Source of the DNA: Paraburkholderia sp. CNPSo 3272
GTDB taxonomy: Bacteria; Pseudomonadota; Gammaproteobacteria; Burkholderiales; Burkholderiaceae
Length of the DNA: 64,000 nucleotides
Direction: 5' to 3'
NCBI RefSeq assembly: GCF_024206495.1
Contig: NZ_JAMBPQ010000027.1
Location: forward strand, 1-64,000
Translations under genes and position numbers: made by a program
Notes under the pieces: generated by a model
Told to the model about the DNA's origin: nothing
Seen by the model: only the letters and a program-made list of their open reading frames with translations
The model's database searches: none
In this document: positions 1 to 9,072 of the stretch, one piece after another
How positions within the stretch are numbered: the first letter of the stretch is position 1
Layout: every line of letters starts with the position of its first letter

Positions 1-179
1 GGATTGGTAAAGCGCCTTCGCGAACGCACCGTGGGGACTCGACCCGAACGGAGCGCAAGCAAGGCCACGCGCGCAGGAAGAAGCAACGCGAATTTACACA
101 GGCCGACATCGAGCAGGTGATCGTCGACCTGGCCGGGCAAAAGCAGCCTTCGCAGGCCCAGCGCAAACCAGGTCATCGA

Positions 180-1364
180 TCAGCAGGCGTTAATGGAACA
201 GGGGCGAATGCCCTGCCCGTTCATGATCCGATCTTCGACACTGCGTGAGATGTTGATGCCCAGCACTCCGCCGCGCTGCGCCGGCGGCACGATCTCGCCG
301 GCGAGAGTCACGCCCGTTACGAACGTGAACGAAGCGAGCGAGAACGCGATCGTCACCGCGAACACGAGCAGTAGCCCGGCCGGGAGCAGCGGCATGAGGG
401 CGAGCGCCACGCCAGATACCACCACGGCCGCCGCGCCCAGCGTGCCGCGCGCATGGCGGCTCGACACGCCGCGCGCCATCAGGCGCTGCGACCACCAGCT
501 GAGCAGCGGCGAAGCCACCATCTGGCCGAATGCGGGCAGCACAACGATCCAGCCGACCTGCGTGAGCGAATAACCCGCCACGAGCACAAGATAGCTCGGT
601 AGCCAGATCGTCGACATTGTGAGGATCACATAGGCGGCGAAGCCGCTGAGATCGCTGCCAATACAGGTTCGCGCGAGCAGCAACGCGGCGAGCGGAATGC
701 GCTGCGGCAACTCAGGCACCGGTGAATGCACGCGCAGGGAATCGGCAGGGTTCGCGGGCCGCCCCCCCTGCGCGGCGTGTGAATCGAGTGCCCCCTCCTT
801 GCCGATCCACAACCAGGCTATGCTCCAGACCACGCCAACCACGGCCAGCATGGCGAACGCAGCGTGCCAGCCGAAATGGACGATCACGGCAGTGATAACC
901 GGCGCAATGAGGCCGGCGCCGAAGGATGCGCCGATCGTAAGTACTGCCGATGGAACCGTGCGCTCGTGGTCGGGAAACCACTTGTAGAGCGCATGCACGG
1001 CCACTGGATACGCGGGTCCCTCGCTCGCACCCAGAAGCACACGCGAGACAATCAGCGTAAGCGGCGTTGCGAATACGAGCAGCGGCACCTGCGAAAGCGA
1101 CCACGTGATCGCCATCGCCAGCAGCAGCCAGCGCGCCTTCACGCGGTTAGCGAGCAGACCGACGAGCAGCGCGGAAATCGAGAAGAACGTGAAGAAGCTC
1201 GCCGCGATGCGTCCGAATTGTGTGTGCGTGAGCCCGAGCTCGCGCATGATCGGTTCGGCGGCGAGACCGATCAGGGCCTTATCCGCAAAGTTGATGGCGA
1301 GGAAGAAAAACAGGCCGACGACGATCACCCATCGCTGACGCCTGTAACGTGTCTCTGATGTCAT
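180..1364 (-). pseudogene. MFS transporter, truncated at its C-terminus
   Basis: Major facilitator of the anion/metabolite:H+ symporter type, an inner-membrane importer of probably an organic acid. The N-terminus carries LFFFLAINFADKALIGL, the first helix typical of this group, followed by further hydrophobic helices. I chose the ATG at 1364 because ggaga lies just upstream; the open frame runs further upstream without similarity. The protein is 394 residues. A full-length relative in this window (31317-32600) aligns along the whole length but continues about 60 residues beyond the point where this one diverges, after GGVLGIN. The last ~20 codons (about 180-245) look unrelated, so the last helices appear to be lost at a recombination or insertion junction. 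It follows the LysR gene in the same direction with a 136-bp gap. Function after truncation is doubtful. Confidence 0.75.
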
Positions 1365-1500
1365 TGTGTCTCCATTTGCGGCTATTCCTTTGCGCGCCGG
1401 CGTGAAGCGGTCGCCAAAAGTTGCCGTTTGGGGAGATTGAACGACGAAGAGACAAATAATACAACTGCATAGTTTGCATTGTATCGATGCGATCAGTGCA

Positions 1501-2418
1501 TTAATTGTCGTGCGGGTAGTGCGCTGCCGCAACCTCCTGAACAGCGCGAATGGCCTGTTCCGCTGCGGGCGAAAGCGTGCGTCCGGCCAGATGGATGATG
1601 CAGAACTGGAGCCAGAGCGGCTTGCGCGAGGGCAGCCAGAGCGGCACGAGGTCGGCCATGCGCGACGGATTCGGGAACGCATGGGTGGTGAGCAGCAACA
1701 GTGCGTCGGTCTTACGCGCGTACTCCTGCAGCACATTCACATCGTTGCAGACGAGATGGAAGTCCAGTTCGTTGCCAGGCGCATAGCGCAGCCATTTGCG
1801 CAGCCCATCGCGCATTGCGTCGGGCAGCGGCACGGAGATAACCGGAAATGCCTGCAGCTGGTGGGTCTCCACAGTGGCCAGGCGCGCGAGCGGGTGGCCT
1901 TCACGTACGTACCAGCCCGCGCGATGCCTGGGCAGCGGGATTACGTTGACCTCGCTGACGGTCGGCGCGCCGCGAATATCCACGATCAGAAAATCGAGTT
2001 CCTCGCTGTAGAGCGATTCGAGCGAATTTTTCCAGTTGTCGATGCGCGCGTCGATACGCATCTGCGGATGCTGCTGCGCGAGGCTGTCGAGCACCGCGGG
2101 CAGCAGCATGGCCGCCGGATACGGGCCTGCCCCGAAGCTCACCGAGCCGATACTGTGGTCGCGCAGCAAGTCCACGTCGCGCACCAGACAGCGCGCCTCG
2201 AACAGCACCTTCTTCGCCCGGCGCACCACGGTTTCGCCCGCGGACGTGATCTGCACGTCCCGGGTGGTGCGGTCGAAGAGCGCCATGCCGAGCTCTTCCT
2301 CGATGGACTGGATGCTACGGCTGAGAGCGGGTTGGCTTAGATGCACGCGCTGTGCGGCGCGGGCGAAACTGCCCTCTTCCGCGAGGGCGACCACATGTTC
2401 GAGTTGGCGTAGGTTCAT
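1501..2418 (-). CDS. LysR-family transcriptional regulator
   Basis: About 305 residues, normal for LysR regulators. The N-terminal winged helix-turn-helix is clear: MNLRQLEHVVALAEEGSFAR, then QPALSRSIQSIEEELG and LFDRT. The rest is the periplasmic-binding-protein-like effector domain. A GTG nine bases upstream (2427) is an alternative start; neither has a convincing ribosome-binding site, and the ATG fits the usual LysR start better. It lies between the DUF1254 operon and the truncated MFS gene, all on the same strand, so it could control either. Effector unknown. Confidence 0.9.
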   Translation of the reverse strand: MNLRQLEHVVALAEEGSFARAAQRVHLSQPALSRSIQSIEEELGMALFDRTTRDVQITSAGETVVRRAKKVLFEARCLVRDVDLLRDHSIGSVSFGAGPYPAAMLLPAVLDSLAQQHPQMRIDARIDNWKNSLESLYSEELDFLIVDIRGAPTVSEVNVIPLPRHRAGWYVREGHPLARLATVETHQLQAFPVISVPLPDAMRDGLRKWLRYAPGNELDFHLVCNDVNVLQEYARKTDALLLLTTHAFPNPSRMADLVPLWLPSRKPLWLQFCIIHLAGRTLSPAAEQAIRAVQEVAAAHYPHDN

Positions 2419-2659
2419 GGCGGACACGGCAGGCTAATCGGTCGGCGCAGGCAAGCCCTGCGCCGCGAAACAGCATAGCCTGGACGGGCACCGCACGGCA
2501 CGTGTCTTCTCTCGCGGCTTTCTACAGTGTGGGAATACCCACGATCGGCCGTTGCTCCTTCGAGAACGGGCGGCGATTCGCGTCTACGCACCAGACCGTT
2601 CGGCTGCACATCTGCACTCAAAACCGGACGGCATGTTACCTACGCCGCCACCGGCGGTC

Positions 2660-3634
2660 TCACTGAAAAGTCGCGTTGACAGTCAATTGGACAGCATTGC
2701 CCTTCGGGCGATTGCTCACGTTGAACTCGTTTACCCAACGCAGCGTCGCGGCAACCGGCGTCTTGTCGATCTTGCCAGTCCACGTCACCATCGGCCCGAT
2801 GCCCACTGCGTGCCCCTGCGCGCCGCCAGTCAGTTGTGCGATTCCGCCCGTATCGTTGCCCACCTGCTGGATGTAACCGCCGATGATGCCGACACCCCAG
2901 CCGCCCGCAAAACGCTTGAGTGCCAGGACATCCAGCACGCTGACCGGTGCGTTGTGATATTGCGTGGCACCGTTCCGCGTATAGAACTCCAGTCCGTAGT
3001 TGAGCGAGAACTCGATGTTTGCCGCCGGGAAGAGGTGCGTGTATGCGATGGTCGGCGTGAACGTCCAGGTGTTCTGGCCGGCGTTGGCGAGGCGGTCAGG
3101 GTTGTAGGCACCCGTGGGCGCGTAGATTTGAACGCTCAGCGCAACGTGATCGAGTTTCGTCAGGTGGTAGCCGGCCACCACAGGCGAAAAGAACACGTCG
3201 GCAATCTGCGTACCGTGGTCGTTCGGCAAAAGACCATGGAACGAGGAAACGTCCGTATATTGCACGGGCACGCCGAACGACGTCGCGAAGTTCCAGCCGC
3301 CCGCGGTGATGCCCCATGTTTTCACCGCGTTGATCAGCGTGTATGAGATCGTGAAGTCGAGCCCCGCCGTCACCTTCCCCGCGATCGGCAGCGTTTTGCT
3401 CGCGCTCACTGAGCCCTCATAGTAGATCGTGTTGAGCGAGACGATCCAGTCCGAGGTAGGCGGAACGATACCGGCATAGGGTGCGATCTGCATGCCGGTG
3501 ATCGGGCGGCCGATACCGCCTTCAGTCGCGCCGGCATGAAACGAAGCGCCCAGCGCGCCGAAGCACGTCAGTGCGGCCAGTAGGCTTGTCGATGTTCTAC
3601 GCACTTTGATCGTTGTTGCCCTGTTCGAATCCAA
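2660..3634 (-). CDS. Outer-membrane channel, phenol MetA/SphA family
   Basis: 324-residue exported protein. A signal peptide (STSLLAALTCFGALGASFHA, residues about 15-35) is followed by EGGIGRPITGMQIAPYAG and a sequence of alternating amphipathic strands ending in aromatic Phe-Gln, as expected for an outer-membrane beta-barrel. It resembles the MetA-pathway phenol degradation / SphA family, whose members sit in catabolic clusters and are thought to admit hydrophobic substrates; direct transport evidence is scarce. The longest frame starts with TTG at 3634; an in-frame GTG about 10 codons later, right before the signal peptide, is equally possible. It lies 26 bp after the DUF1254 lipoprotein gene and is probably the last gene of that operon. 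Confidence 0.75.
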   Translation of the reverse strand: MDSNRATTIKVRRTSTSLLAALTCFGALGASFHAGATEGGIGRPITGMQIAPYAGIVPPTSDWIVSLNTIYYEGSVSASKTLPIAGKVTAGLDFTISYTLINAVKTWGITAGGWNFATSFGVPVQYTDVSSFHGLLPNDHGTQIADVFFSPVVAGYHLTKLDHVALSVQIYAPTGAYNPDRLANAGQNTWTFTPTIAYTHLFPAANIEFSLNYGLEFYTRNGATQYHNAPVSVLDVLALKRFAGGWGVGIIGGYIQQVGNDTGGIAQLTGGAQGHAVGIGPMVTWTGKIDKTPVAATLRWVNEFNVSNRPKGNAVQLTVNATFQ

Positions 3635-3660
3635 CGTGATCGTGTAATGGCTTCCCGCGG

Positions 3661-5181
3661 CTAGGTGTTTGCCTGCGCAATGTCGGGCAAGCGCCAGCTA
3701 TGGTCGAACCACGGCTGCAGCGGCCCGTACAGGCGGAAGATCGTGAACCACGACTTGCCAGGAATCGTCTGCACCCAGTTCGATTCGTGGCCCACCGGCG
3801 CACTCGGACCAAAAAACAGATCGACGGAACCGTCGGCGTTCTTTTGCAGGCTCTGCCTTTCGCTCGACAGGCTCGGAAACCGCTGGTCGGTCTGCAGCAT
3901 CGAGCGCGTCTGCGTGTCGTAGATCACCACCGACCAGAAGTCCTTCACGGGCACATTGGGCGGCACGCGCAGCACGTAGTGCTTCGCGCCGTCGAACGGC
4001 TTGCCAGCCGCGTCGACGTTCGCCGCCGCGTATTGCGAGCCGATGCCGGGCATGGCCACCGCCATCGCGGGGGTGTCGATGGTTGCGGCGTAGAAAAACA
4101 TCGTGCGTGCGTCAAAATTGCGCGCGCCCTGGTTCAGCCATTCGTAACTGCCGCCGATGAACGGCGTTGTCCAGTGCCCGTCTGGATAAATCAGTGCGGC
4201 CGGATTGCGGTTCGCGAAGTCAATCGTGCGGGCGGTGGCATTGCCCACTGCAACGGCATCGGTCAGGATGGCCTTCGTGTGTGCGTCGGGCGCAAACGGC
4301 TTGCCCTTCACCATGCCGATCGACGCAAACAGTCCCGTCATGTCGGGTCCATAGGCACCGGCCGGTTCTTCCTGAACGATCTGGTTGATCTCGTCGTAGA
4401 ACTCGATGTTGTTCGCATGGACCGTGTTCATGGTCTTGCCCGACAGGTCGATGAACCGCGTGGCGGGCGGATTCGCGGCCTGCGCGAGCGGATAAACACG
4501 CAACCCTGCCTTCAGGCTCGCTACGCCTGGTTTCGGGTCGCCGCTCTTCGTGAACGCGCGCCCGAACAGCAGGTTGCCGAAGGTCGGCGACTTCACGATG
4601 TAGTAGCCGCTCGACGGCAGCTTGCCCGTATAGTCCGGCGGCACGAACAGATACTTGCCGCCTTGCCCCTTGTCCGGGCCTGCGTTGCCCATGTCGGTGA
4701 CGTAGCGGAACCAGAAATCATCGACCACGCCGAGGATGTTGGGCGGTGTTTCGACCACCATCGGGCCGTGTTTCAGGTCCATCCAGTTCCAGAAGTAGAC
4801 AGTCTCCGAGTTCGGTGTCAGAAAGATCGATTTCGAATCCATCAACGACGCGAATATGCCGATAGTACTACCGGTCGCGCCCGCGTCACGCAACGCCTGG
4901 CGGATTGCCACCATCGACGCGCCTGGTATGCCGTTCAGGAACGCTTCGACGCCACGCATGAACACGAGGTTGTCGTACACCTTCTCGGCGGTTTTCGACG
5001 TTGGTACGCCGTCGAAGTACTCGAGCTTGCCGATACGCGTGTCGACCGCGGCTTGCGTGATGATCTGCTCAGGGATCGGAGTCGTCATCGTGTAGCTTGC
5101 CGGCGGTGCTGCGCTCGTGCATGCCGCAAGCGTGGCCGCGATGATGGACAGGGAAAACGAACGTGTCATTGCAGGAAGCAT
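3661..5181 (-). CDS. DUF1254/DUF1214 lipoprotein
   Basis: 506-residue protein with DUF1254 in the N-terminal half and DUF1214 in the C-terminal half, the usual two-domain layout. The N-terminus MTRSFSLSIIAATLAACTSA ends in a lipobox (LAAC), so it should be a lipid-anchored periplasmic protein. The start at 5181 is supported by ggag a few bases upstream; an ATG five codons later is less well placed. Conserved-looking stretches include TPNSETVYFWNWMDL and, near the end, WFTIFRLYGPLQPWFDHSW. It is a paralogue of the next upstream gene (5276-6721). The biochemical role of the family is unknown. Confidence 0.85.
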   Translation of the reverse strand: MLPAMTRSFSLSIIAATLAACTSAAPPASYTMTTPIPEQIITQAAVDTRIGKLEYFDGVPTSKTAEKVYDNLVFMRGVEAFLNGIPGASMVAIRQALRDAGATGSTIGIFASLMDSKSIFLTPNSETVYFWNWMDLKHGPMVVETPPNILGVVDDFWFRYVTDMGNAGPDKGQGGKYLFVPPDYTGKLPSSGYYIVKSPTFGNLLFGRAFTKSGDPKPGVASLKAGLRVYPLAQAANPPATRFIDLSGKTMNTVHANNIEFYDEINQIVQEEPAGAYGPDMTGLFASIGMVKGKPFAPDAHTKAILTDAVAVGNATARTIDFANRNPAALIYPDGHWTTPFIGGSYEWLNQGARNFDARTMFFYAATIDTPAMAVAMPGIGSQYAAANVDAAGKPFDGAKHYVLRVPPNVPVKDFWSVVIYDTQTRSMLQTDQRFPSLSSERQSLQKNADGSVDLFFGPSAPVGHESNWVQTIPGKSWFTIFRLYGPLQPWFDHSWRLPDIAQANT

Positions 5182-5275
5182 TGGATCTCCAGTTACGACA
5201 AACTGCCTGGCGACGCGCTACGCGCTGCCACGAGAGACATCAGTCACGAAGGTAGAACCCCGTTGCCCGGCTTGT

Positions 5276-6721
5276 TCATTTCGCTGGCACGAAGTCGCCG
5301 GGCTTCCAGCTCTTGTCGAACGCGGCGGCCTCCGGACCATAGATCCGGATATAGGCGAACCAGCCTCTTCCTGGCACAGTCTTGATCCAGTGGTCCTCGT
5401 GCCCCTTCGGCGCGGCCGGGCCGAAGTACAGTGTCACTGGCTTGCTCTGATCCACGTCCTTCAGCTCGAACAGCGAGCGCAATGCGGCATTGTCCTGGTC
5501 GGTCTGAACCTGCGAGCGCGTAGCGGCGTCGTAAGCGGTTACGGACCAGAAGAGCTTGTCCGGCACAGGCTGCGGAATTACCAGCGTGTAGTTCTTGCCA
5601 CCATCGAGATACGCGCCTTGAGCGTCTCGAGCGCCAAGCCAGTAGAGCGAGCCCGCCCCTGGGTCGCGCCGGAACATGGCGGGCGAGGTAACAATGGCCT
5701 GGGCAAACCAACGATCGCGAGCGTCGAGGTCGATCCCGCCAGGCGTTTCGAACTGGGCACTGCCCGGCACGAGCCCCACCCACTCCCACTGCCGGTCGGG
5801 CCAGGCTTTCCGGTCAGGGCGGTCGCTGTCGAATGCGGATACCAGCATCTGGCTGCGTCCCTTGCCCGCGGCATTTACAAGCACGGCCTTCAGCTTGTCG
5901 TCGGGATTGAATGGCTTACCCTTCTCGATGCCGAGTTGGGCGAGCAGTCCATACATGGGCAAGAAGGCAGGATTCTGCGGCTCTTCCTGAATGATCTTGT
6001 CGAGGACTTCCCAAAACTGAATATTGTCTTCCCAGCGAAGCGACGAACTGTCCATCGCGCGTTTCGTGGTGTCCACGGCCTCGAGCGCCGGGCTGCTGGC
6101 GCCGCCTTCGGACCAGCGCCGGATCTTGACGGCGCGCAGCGCATCCATTGCCTTCGGAATATCTCCGCCGACCGGCAATGCGCGAACAGCAAGTAGATTC
6201 TTCAGCGTCCGAGAACGGGCAACGTAGTAACCGTCGGGTACCGTGCCCTTCCATCCCGGCGGCAGGATCAGGTGCTTGCCGCCTTTGCCCGCGTCAGGAC
6301 CAGGAAGGCCGAGGTCCTTGACCCAGCCCTGGTTGTGGTCGTTGACAAGACCAATGTACGGCCCAGGCGGCAAGTCGATCTCGATCGGCCCCTGTGACAA
6401 GTCCAGCACCGCGGAGCCGTACGGGGTATCCGAGTTCAGTGTGAAGCCCACTTGCCTTGGGCCCGCGGCCGCGATCCCCCACTCCTTGCCATCCTGAATG
6501 CCAGCCGTACGAGTGCCGTTAAATATGCCTTCCACCGATACCGTTGGATACCAGAAGCGATAGGTGACGACGGCCGTTTGCAGCACTTCGTCGGCACGCG
6601 TGCGCTCCGACGTTTGCGGCGTGGGATAGCCACGGTCGAAGTCGTATCCCATGTTGTCTTTCGCGTGGGCCGCCGTGCTGGCACAGGCGAGAAGCAGTGC
6701 AGCAATCAAGCGTCGATGCAT
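5276..6721 (-). CDS. DUF1254/DUF1214 periplasmic protein
   Basis: 481-residue exported protein with the same DUF1254-DUF1214 architecture as its neighbour. A classical signal peptide is visible (MHRRLIAALLLACASTAAHA, predicted cleavage after AHA), and there is no lipobox. The ATG at 6721 has aggag five bases upstream, so the longer open frame to 6748 is rejected. Shared family motifs include LNSDTPYGSAVLDLS and GRGWFAYIRIYGPEAAAFD. It is the first gene of a minus-strand operon with the lipoprotein and the outer-membrane channel. The tandem soluble and lipid-anchored pair suggests two partners of one periplasmic system; the substrate is unknown. Confidence 0.85.
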   Translation of the reverse strand: MHRRLIAALLLACASTAAHAKDNMGYDFDRGYPTPQTSERTRADEVLQTAVVTYRFWYPTVSVEGIFNGTRTAGIQDGKEWGIAAAGPRQVGFTLNSDTPYGSAVLDLSQGPIEIDLPPGPYIGLVNDHNQGWVKDLGLPGPDAGKGGKHLILPPGWKGTVPDGYYVARSRTLKNLLAVRALPVGGDIPKAMDALRAVKIRRWSEGGASSPALEAVDTTKRAMDSSSLRWEDNIQFWEVLDKIIQEEPQNPAFLPMYGLLAQLGIEKGKPFNPDDKLKAVLVNAAGKGRSQMLVSAFDSDRPDRKAWPDRQWEWVGLVPGSAQFETPGGIDLDARDRWFAQAIVTSPAMFRRDPGAGSLYWLGARDAQGAYLDGGKNYTLVIPQPVPDKLFWSVTAYDAATRSQVQTDQDNAALRSLFELKDVDQSKPVTLYFGPAAPKGHEDHWIKTVPGRGWFAYIRIYGPEAAAFDKSWKPGDFVPAK

Positions 6722-6873
6722 AAAGGCTCCTGTAGGAAGGAAAAGCAATTACGCTGCGGTGCGCTGCAGATCATGCGGTTTTCAGCGTAGGCATTTCTTT
6801 ATTCTTTGTTCCAGGCGGTTCTTCATGTCACAGGAACCCCAGACCGCAAGATATGGAGGACGCGGACGGCCGT

Positions 6874-6890
6874 ATTCGGTGCGACCGAAT
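6874..6890. promoter_or_regulatory. Inverted repeat, candidate operator A
   Basis: attcggt-gcg-accgaat, a perfect 7-bp inverted repeat with a 3-bp spacer, about 150 bp upstream of the first DUF1254 gene. Its size and place fit a dimeric regulator site, but no regulator is identified. Confidence 0.35.
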
Positions 6891-6895
6891 TCGTA

Positions 6896-6914
6896 GACAT
6901 GCATCACGCATGTC
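6896..6914. promoter_or_regulatory. Inverted repeat, candidate operator B
   Basis: gacatgc-atcac-gcatgtc, a perfect 7-bp inverted repeat with a 5-bp spacer, 5 bp from the repeat at 6874-6890. Two different dyads side by side upstream of one operon suggest two sites or one composite site. Confidence 0.35.
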
Positions 6915-7178
6915 GCTCCCGCTTTCGCTCGTAAGCCACTGCTGGTAGCTTTGCAGGCCAATAGAAACTCGGTGACAATTGTTTGCCCTCTCGGCTTCGT
7001 CCACCGATGATTTCCCCCTTTTCTAATGGCCCATTTTCGATGCTTTACTACTTTTAGGTTGCCGGTCATGCGGAATTTAGCTTTGACGCATCAAAAGAAT
7101 ATCAAGCATCTATAATTTTTGCATCAGTCATTGGCTCAATAGTTGTCCCTGAACAATTCGTTTCTCGTGCCGTCGGCG

Positions 7179-7587
7179 TCACGCGGGCAAATCGGCGGCA
7201 ATGAAACAGTTGAACAAGGCAGTGAGAATTAAGGCACAAAGAAGCCGCAGCTTCCTGAGGATCATGCGCAGGTTGTGACCTGCGCCGCACAGCACGGCGT
7301 GCATCGCATCGCCGAGCGCCCCCCTTTAGCCAGTTCCGGTCGAGCTTCCCATCGGTCTTCATGTGGCCGATAGCTGGCTCGATCGCGCTGCGCCGTCTGA
7401 TCATTGCGCGTAGTCCGCGTGTGATACCCGGGTGGTAGATCTTCACGCCGTCGATGGCGACACCCTTGTAGCCGCGGTCGACGATGGGCGACTTCTGGCG
7501 TGGCGTCGCACAGGATTGCCGCCTTCTCCAGTGCTTCAGCCAGCATGTGCCAATCGTACGGATTGCCAGGCATAGAACGCATGCCAA
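7179..7587 (-). pseudogene. IS5-family transposase, C-terminal remnant
   Basis: The minus strand encodes the C-terminal half of an IS5-type DDE transposase. Recognisable pieces are VDRGYKGVAIDGVKIYHPG, SAIEPAIGHMKTDGKLDRNW and, in another frame, GDAMHAVLCGAGHNLRMILR. The pieces lie in different frames: one shift is at a run of six C on the plus strand (7319-7324), another near 7490. The N-terminal half is missing. It belongs to a different IS5 subgroup from the fragment at 8583-9030, so the two are not halves of one element. Confidence 0.8.
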
Positions 7588-7769
7588 CGAACTAGCTATC
7601 GTAGAACGGTCGGTGGGATCGGGCTGGCCATTTCATTATGTCCGCTCTTGTTGAAGAACTGAATGGAAGCGCTGGTACGTCGCCAACCTTTGATGGTCCG
7701 CGGCGTTTCACTGAAGACTCGCGACTTGCTGAACGATCTCCGTCCGCATAGCTTCTTGGCAATCTATCT

Positions 7770-7788
7770 GGATCTGTCGCAATAAGGA
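7770..7788 (+). repeat. Left terminal inverted repeat of the IS6-type element
   Basis: ggatctgtcgcaataagga; pairs with the right repeat at 8564-8582 with one mismatch. Confidence 0.75.
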
Positions 7789-7829
7789 GATCTGCTATGC
7801 TGACGGGCCCTGAATGCGTGGCGTGATCG

Positions 7830-8526
7830 ATGAACCACGGGCTGAGTCCCGCGGTAGCAAAAATTCTCAAACAGTTGCATTATCCGCTGGACGTGATGTT
7901 ACTCTGCGTTCGGTGGTACGTGGCATATCCGCTGAGCCTGCGTCATCTCGAACAGATGATGGACGAGCGCGGGATTGTGGTCGATCACTCGACGATTCAT
8001 CGTTGGGCGATCAAACTCTTGCCGGTCCTGGAGAAGGCGTTTCGACGGTGCAAACGAGCGGTCGGCAAGAGCTGGAGGATGGACGAGACCTACATTCGAA
8101 TCAGGGGTGAGTGGCAGTCTTTACCGGGCTCTCGATAAGGCAGGCAACACCGTCGATTTTCTGCTGCGAGCCCGACGGGATAAGGCTGCGGCTCGGGCTT
8201 ATTCGAAAAGGCAATCAACCAGAATGGCGAACCCGAGACCGTGACGATCGATAAGAGCGGATCGAATCTGGCTGCCTTGCAAGCAATCAACGCTAAGCAG
8301 GTAACACCAATCAAGGTCCGCCAAGAAGTATCTGAACAACATTGTCGAACACGATCACCGGGCCATCAAGCGTCGAACGCGCCCAATGATGGGATTCAAG
8401 AATTTTCGTTGCGCACGCATTATTCTTGGCGGAATCGAGACCATGCATATGATTCGCAAAGGTCAGATAAACGACGGCCGTAAGGCACTCACTCCCGCGC
8501 AGCAATTCTATTCTCTCTCTGCATAA
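7830..8526 (+). pseudogene. IS6-family transposase, frameshifted
   Basis: The order of conserved pieces matches an IS6-family DDE transposase: HYPLDVMLLCVRWYVAYPLS, the helix region ERGIVVDHSTIHRWAIK, WRMDETYIRIRGEW (first catalytic Asp), LYRALDKAGNTVDFLL, TVTIDKSGSNLAALQAIN (second Asp) and NNIVEHDHRAIKRRTRPMMG (region of the catalytic Glu, which here reads as an Asp/His stretch typical of the subgroup). These pieces need at least three frame changes, near 8115, 8205 and 8322. The start ATG at 7830 and stop at 8526 are intact. Confidence 0.85.
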
Positions 8527-8563
8527 GCAATCCTCTGTATTTCAGCGCTCTCGCCGGCCATCT

Positions 8564-8582
8564 TCCTTATTGCGACAGAACC
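8564..8582 (-). repeat. Right terminal inverted repeat of the IS6-type element
   Basis: tccttattgcgacagaacc on the plus strand; it is the complement of the left repeat with one change and ends exactly where the IS5-type coding remnant begins. Confidence 0.75.
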
Positions 8583-9030
8583 GCGTCACATGCACCGCAA
8601 GCAGTTGCCCCAATGTATCCACCGCCATATGCACCTTGCTGCCTTTCTTACGCTTGTACCCGTCATAGCCTGCGCGTGGACTGCTCTCGCACGTCGACTG
8701 CAGCGTTCGGCCATCGAGGATGACTGCCTGGGCTGCCCCAGGCGATCCTGCGCCACGCGGATAATCGAACGCAGGTCATTGACCATGGCTTCAAAACAGC
8801 CAGCCTGAATCCAGAGCTGTGTCTGCTGGTAGACCGCCTCCCACGGCGGAAATTCATTGGGCAGCAGACGCCATGGCGCACCCGCGCGGACAATCCAGCG
8901 CAAGGCGTTGAACATCTCACGCAATTCGTAGCGACGCTGGTGCATCCTGGTTCATCAATGTCAGGTACGGAGCGGCGAAGTACCACTCTTCATCCGATAC
9001 ATCCGTTGGATAAGGTCTGCGTTTTATCAT
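8583..9030 (-). pseudogene. IS5-family (IS427-like) transposase, N-terminal remnant
   Basis: Begins at an ATG at 9030 with MIKRRPYPTDVSDEEWYFAA, the usual opening of IS427-type transposases. It continues as RRYELREMFNALRWIVRAGA and PWRLLPNEFPPWEAVYQQTQ, then AVILDGRTLQST and KKGSKVHMAVDTLGQLLAV. At least two frame changes (near 8938 and 8730) break the reading frame. The coding remnant stops at the inverted repeat of the IS6-type element, so that insertion removed the C-terminal half. Confidence 0.8.
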
Positions 9031-9072
9031 CCCGCCAGGGTACCAGGTCCGGCCGAAAGTTCATAACACCTT

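Larger units (their letters stand above)
6722..7178. other. Intergenic region upstream of the DUF1254 operon
   Basis: No convincing gene. A 95-codon open frame on the minus strand (6782-7069) has no recognisable motif and covers the promoter zone. The stretch holds two adjacent perfect inverted repeats (6874-6890 and 6896-6914), listed separately. Its right part (about 7140-7178), with a motif like agggacaactattg on the minus strand, is probably the outer end of the IS5-type remnant. Confidence 0.5.
7770..8582 (+). mobile_element. Decayed IS6-family insertion sequence
   Basis: An 813-bp element bounded by near-perfect terminal inverted repeats: ggatctgtcgcaataagga at 7770-7788 and the complement of tccttattgcgacagaacc at 8564-8582 (18 of 19 positions match). 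The length and the enclosed transposase fit the IS6 family. Its right end abuts a truncated IS5-family transposase, which it probably interrupted. The 8 bp beyond the two ends (atctatct and gcgtcaca) do not match, so no target duplication remains. The transposase is frameshifted, so the copy is not autonomous. Confidence 0.8.

Noticed and set aside
6782..7069. 95-codon minus-strand open frame upstream of the DUF1254 operon
   Set aside because: No motif, no ribosome-binding site, and it covers the two inverted repeats of the promoter region.
7762..8590. Target-site duplication of the IS6-type element
   Set aside because: The flanking octamers atctatct and gcgtcaca differ, so no duplication can be claimed.
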